Shown here: piece after piece, positions 59,090-64,000 of the stretch
Position numbering within the stretch: position 1 is the stretch's first letter
How the letters are laid out: each line of letters begins with the position of its first letter
DNA from: Phallusia mammillata
Lineage: Eukaryota > Chordata > Ascidiacea > Phlebobranchia > Ascidiidae
Reading direction: 5' to 3'
Assembly: GCA_003260075.1 (NCBI GenBank)
Contig: QLIY01000092.1
Coordinates: forward strand, 19,336 to 83,335
Length of the DNA: 64,000 nt
Made by a program: the position numbers and the translations under genes
The notes under the pieces: generated by a model
Told to the model about the DNA's origin: nothing
Seen by the model: the letters and a program-made list of their open reading frames with translations, nothing else
Database searches by the model: none

Positions 59090-59569
59090 AACACTTTTGT
59101 TCAAGCAGAATGTTTATGTCAGGAAAACAAAAGCTTAATTTAGGCAATAAACGCGAATTTACTGCTTGTGAGAGTACCTTGGCACAACGACATTCAGATT
59201 ACTTTTATCTGGATTTGCAGGATTGCTTTGTACGGTAATGAATCACAATTCAGTTTATTACATCGCAGATATAATTGTGCGCAAACAATCGCCATTTTGT
59301 TAATTGTATAATGGAATAACGGACTATTTTTTCTTCACAGTTGAAAAAACTGACCTCACATAAGATTTTGCAAAGATTTAGGCTTCTCGCAGCCCCTAAC
59401 AATCGTTATGCGGGCCCCAGTTTAAAAACTGTTGATACATAGCAATGATCAAGTAATTAACACACAAATAATAGTGTGTATGTAGCCGTAATCAAAACAC
59501 CGTCGAGGTCCACATCCAACGCCTCAAAGGTCCGGATATGGACCGCGGTCCGCCATTTGAGTAGCCCTG
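58965..59569. mobile_element. Complete non-autonomous hAT element, 605 bp
   Basis: CAGGGCTACTCAA at the left and TTGAGTAGCCCTG at the right are perfect inverted repeats of 13 bp, flanked by the identical octamer GTCTATAC (58957-58964 and 59570-59577). No transposase frame. A truncated allelic copy of its left part begins at 58672. The perfect octamer suggests recent insertion. Confidence 0.9.
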
Positions 59570-59577
59570 GTCTATAC

Positions 59578-62500
59578 CAAAAATTCGCCCAATTTTCGCT
59601 TTTCCATTGTTACCAGGTGCTCCGATTGTTTCGTCACAATAATTAGAGCAAATTTATTTATCTCTGTCGCGCATGGACGACTTGCTTTGTCACGTCACAA
59701 TAGGAGCTCTTTTCCTTTGTTCAAAGGGTCGGAATTTTCTTGCCAAACGTTCGCAAAGTGCCCAAATGAGCATCCACTATTAGTTTGAAACCCCAATTAA
59801 CAAAATGCCCCCTTTTTCTTATCTGTAAAACCCAGTTAAAACCAATTCCCCCATTATGTTGACAAGATTAGCCTATTTTTGTCTACTATGCGTCTTTAAA
59901 TATAATCGTCTTATCTCCTGTGTTTTCAAACTTCAAAGCAATTGCATTCACTAGGAAGATTAAGACCCCCTTGTGTTTGCAAATAAGGCAAGTTCCAATA
60001 CACAACAAAGTTCCTCTATAAGGGCACTAAACCACTAATCCAAACAGTCCTATTTTTCCCCATGATGGCTTGCCGTTTGTGTTTTGTAAAGTGGTGTATG
60101 TAATAGGTTGAGCGTGTTCAAATAATGCATCAGTTTTAAGGAAAATAGCCGATTTTTGAACACCGCATTAGGTTTCGCGCTACGCGCATTGTGGCGGTAA
60201 TCTCGAACGATGGTATTCATGACGTCATAAAGGTTATACGCTTAATTCATTAAACACCAAAAATGCGTGTTTTCGAATTATACAACTTTTTTCTGTACCT
60301 AAATTTTCATAATAGATGATTTGGAAAATAAAAAGCCTTATATGAGTTTTACTGTTTTTAAGTTTTATATTAAATTAAACGAGTCACAAAAGTGTTGTAT
60401 TAAACTGCCATTATCTCTACGGGCTAAGTTTGTTTTTGACATTAATTGCATGTCACCGTTTTTGGAAGGCCGCAAACCATTGAAAACTTCGACCTTGTTA
60501 TCGCCCATTTTGTTTTTGATTTATTTCAAGCCTTAAGAGTTAATTGTCCTCTTCACGTGCAATAATGCGCTATGTGACGTCACAAACGATCCAGGTGCTG
60601 TCACCTTTGTTTGACCCCTCATTAAATCCAATTTACAAAGTCATGTGTTAACTTTTCTGGGATATAAAACGATTTTATTTGTTACATGCGGTTAAGGCGC
60701 GCCAATGGACCCATAAGAAAATAAGAAATCCATTTTGGCTTGCTTATGAAGTTTTTTAAAGGTTTGTTATTTTGAACACTGACAAATGCATTTAATGACC
60801 AAGTTAACCGTCTAAATTTTAAACAGTTATTAAAACTATTTACAAAACAAGCGAAAAGTATGAATTTGTACTTTAGTGTGTTAGAAACACATTTCTTGGC
60901 AGCAAGTAGAAAGAAAAAACGCTTTTAAACCGTTTAGGGGTACTTTTGCACCCCCGATTTCCGCCAGAGTTCCTGTAATCTATCTCCGGTCGTTTGCAGA
61001 GTCCAGAGACTTAATTAGCGCTAAACAAAGGTGCCATTAACGATCCTGAATGGATTTCAGACCATTAAGTGCAATTCACACCGGTTAAGCACATCCACGC
61101 ACTACGGTGTCGCGAAGCGGTGTGAAACCAAACGCTGGGCCGTCGTTTTAATTATCGGCGTGTCCGAAAATAGAAAACCGCTGCTCCTAAGCCGCTCAGA
61201 GCGAAAGCCAATTAGCCGAGGCGTTGTGATACCAAGGTTGAGCAGTTTAATTACCCGTTGGCGAGGTGTTAAAAATGTTTCACTGCCTTCTGATTGCCCG
61301 CTATAGCCCAATTTAGCCGCTGTAGTCAAATGTTTTTCGACCGTATCTGCCAACGTCCGGGAAAAACGACGGAGGAATTTGTGCGATAATTGCGGGCCCT
61401 CGCAACATTTTGCCATCATTAATCTGCTGTCAAACGGATATTGGTTCAGCCGGATTGGAACAAGTTCAAAGCAACCTTAAAGCCGGTTTTCCCTAAAATT
61501 TGCAAGTTTGTTGAAATAACCTCCGATCAGCTAAGTTGGGTTCCGTGTGACAATTACATGTTTTAAGCTGATCCAATTTCTTGCAAAGACTTTAACGCTG
61601 TTTTTTCTCTCATTTATTATGTTAGCAACGTAAACATATGGAGCCATTATACGATAATTCAGCTGCAGATATTGCACACTGTTTCGATCTACTTTATGAG
61701 GTCTCATCAGTGTAGCTGGTGACAAGACAGCGTATTTTATTTGTCCAAAGTATGTTATACCGACGTTTTTTTTTTTGCACAACAGAAGTTTCTGTGACGA
61801 AAATACCTCTTTCGACTTGATTTAAGAAGGTAAAAGCGTTAAAATTACAAACAAAATTTGCCCAAAAGTAATTCATCGCATTGCCCTCAAAATCTTTCGG
61901 TTTGTTTCATAGTCTCCGATACGAAAATTTGCGATATTTTGCGTAATTTTTTCCGTAATTTACCCCGCGACCTTAAAAATGAAAATATAATTCCTTGTTA
62001 CATCTTAAGGTTCCGGGCAACTTCACGTGATCAGCTTTAATTGACACAACGAATCAGCAATTACCGTCACACAAAACATAGAAATCACACCTTGCTGCAG
62101 CTTCCTACAGCTACAATTAATCACGCGACGTGGAGGTGATACCCCCCCAAAACCGCATGTCGCAAGTTCAAAGAACCTCGTTTCGTCCTTAATTTTAGAT
62201 TTTTGTCGTACTCTGGTTGAACTTTTCAACTTTCAGTACTAAATTTTCGAGTGATTTTGCGGGTAAAAAATGGATCTTGTGACTGCTTGTGCGCATGCGC
62301 AGACCGTTGCAAGGAGATTTGTCCCCTAAACTGTGTGAAAAAAATTTTGACTCATATAAAAAAATCTTTGGACGCACAAATATTAAGAGTGCTTTCTTAA
62401 ATAGTTTCGTTTTTAAACCGAAATAAAAACGCCCCCCAAACACGAATTTAGCAAAAACTCTTAGACGCAATTTGACCACAGTCCTGACCAGAAACATAAC

Positions 62501-64000
62501 CCATAGATTATTCAAAGGAATTCCTTGCAGTGCAAAGGTCGCGACCCCTGTGACCTTCAAAACACGTGGTCAGTTTCCTCGAAGCTAGCCTCCTCCCCAA
62601 AACGCAGACCACATCCGATGAGCGGTGTGTTCGCTGCGGTTAATTCACCACAACAAACAATCCTCACCGACAGGGCATCGCAATTAATCGCTGATCGGAT
62701 CTCTCGCGTTAATTCTGTCGCCTCTGCGGAACGATTTCTCATTAAGCAATGTTTTCTCGCTCGCTCGTGAAGACCACTGTTTCGTTTTGAGGGCGCTCGG
62801 TTAAAAATAAACAGAAGGCAAAATTCGAATTTCACGCCTGTCTTTCATTTCCGCGGGAACTTGTTAGCGGAAAAATGTGCACCCGGTCGCTCTTCATAAG
62901 AACGTGATTAAGCTAAATTGCTAAGCAACGTCTGCTTCCAGCTAATGGCTTTGACACAGTGGGAAGAAGGCCCCATAATGGCGTGGACCTAACGGTCGAT
63001 GTGACCTTCATGTAACCTTGAAAATTGGGTAGAACATTTCAAAACCATCCTTTAAATTCGCTTGTAGATGCGGACTTCAAATATAAGTAAAAACATTGCT
63101 AGCACTTAAACTATTGCTGTAGTTGTGAAGTACAGACAGTTTGTAGAAGATAAATTGAGTACCCTAATGTATGCTTTTCAAAAACAAGCCATAATGCATT
63201 TGAAATGGTAATGGTCCAGTGTTCAGTAACAAACAAATTGTAATTGTTCGGTGGAGATAAACCTACTGGAGTTAACATGGATAAGACCACGTGGTGAGAA
63301 ACGTGTACTGAAAAAAATGAGTGAAGTTTTTTGCTGCACGAAGCCATTCTAAAGGCAGCAACTCGATTTGAAAGGTTATTAAAGTAGTTTTCGGCGAATC
63401 GAAATCGCGGCCAGATTAAATCAAGTTGAATTCTAGAATATGACGCGACATTCGCGCGGCTGATGGGGGAGGAGGGCCCGCCAATCTTCGACGCTTTAAT
63501 CTATTTCGACAGTTATCTCAATAAAGGCGCGCCCCGCTGGGCAAGGGGTCGACTGCCTGTAGATTTGTCAATAAAATAACATCCAGCCATCAATAATAAG
63601 CAATATCGAAAAAGCGCGGTCACAATTGTCGCATATAATTGCTCATAAATATCGATTTCGTGTGTCCAAATTGCGTTATCTTATAGCCTCGATCAGGGAG
63701 AAACTAACGTTTGTGGTGCGTGGTCGGTTATCACAGCACGGTGATTGTTCGTTGCTTTCAAGCTGTGACTGCTTCACGGGTTGTCCTCTCTTATTCTCTC
63801 ACTTTCTCTTTATCCCCTGATGCAGTTACCGGGAAAATTGCCTTGATGAAATCATTTTCGCATTTTTAAGACGTTGTTAATGGCAACTAAATTGGACCAA
63901 TAAGGCTCGAAGGCACTGGACCGTGACGAAATTGGTAATCGCTGTAACGACCCCCGCTGACGATTCGCTTGGCGCCAAAAATGGCCAATTACCCGCGAAA
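59578..64000. other. Probable long ZFHX intron, part 2
   Basis: No supported exon. TGACGTCA at 60220 and 60575. GC-richer islands at 60,960-61,450, 62,590-62,960 and 63,400-63,800 repeat TTAATT/AATTA cores (cttaattagcgc, gcaattaatcgc, cgcgttaattctg). Frames near 61.0-61.4 kb and 62.5-62.8 kb reflect GC-rich composition. Confidence 0.45.

Noticed and set aside
61031..61419. Frames on both strands in the 61.0-61.4 kb island
   Set aside because: GC-rich composition lengthens frames on both strands; no domain or splice sites support coding.
26190..63440. Recurring TCTAGA/TTCTAGAA words in the GC-rich islands
   Set aside because: The number seen is about what chance predicts for a six-base word over this length.
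1..64000. CRISPR arrays, bacterial operons or phage-like systems
   Set aside because: Introns, splice sites and gene families show a eukaryotic nuclear genome; no regularly spaced repeat array is present.

Overview
Organism. The window looks like a non-vertebrate deuterostome nuclear genome, most likely an ascidian tunicate of the Ciona type. This rests on AT-rich DNA, small genes with many short introns, a chordate-type ZFHX3/4 orthologue, MMD (PAQR10/11) and Tctex1-type dynein light chain genes, many small hAT-like transposons, and very high sequence polymorphism. Genus and species are inference.

Layout. 0.16-3.4 kb: an eight-exon minus-strand gene I do not recognise. 3.6-5.2 kb: a transposon relic, a 55-C run and a gag-like retrotransposon fragment. 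5.8-11.5 kb: a minus-strand protein kinase gene (RIPK-like) with a linker of six similar in-phase exons and a C-terminal helical-repeat exon. 12.9-16.0 kb: a plus-strand gene for a reticulon-like membrane protein. 18.4-21.75 kb: a minus-strand MMD/PAQR gene. 22.3-26.1 kb: a plus-strand Tctex1-type (DYNLT5-like) gene, truncated, with two hAT-type elements in one intron. 26.1-47.6 kb: a gene desert with spaced GC-rich islands and many TGACGTCA octamers. 47.6-48.9 kb: the first four coding exons of a ZFHX3/4 (zfh-2) orthologue on the plus strand. 48.9-64 kb: no exon found, probably a long ZFHX intron, with more GC-rich islands and a complete non-autonomous hAT element with a perfect 8-bp target duplication.

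Assembly structure. The strongest unexplained signal is 24 runs of 10 or more C, all on the + strand, with no matching G runs. Nineteen are 10-13 long; the others are 26, 53, 54, 55 and 90. Most short runs join two near-identical copies of the same sequence (17 duplicate pairs listed), including exons and introns cut at arbitrary points. I read these as filler joining uncollapsed alleles of a highly polymorphic animal, not as biology. Anyone annotating the window must merge the copies, or kinase, MMD and reticulon-like exons will be counted twice. Three single N bases also appear to mark gaps: two stop recognisable coding sequence abruptly.

Candidate biology. The most interesting items are the tandem linker exons of the kinase, the TGACGTCA-rich island landscape around the ZFHX gene, its short upstream ORF, and possible spliced-leader acceptor sites just upstream of several start codons.
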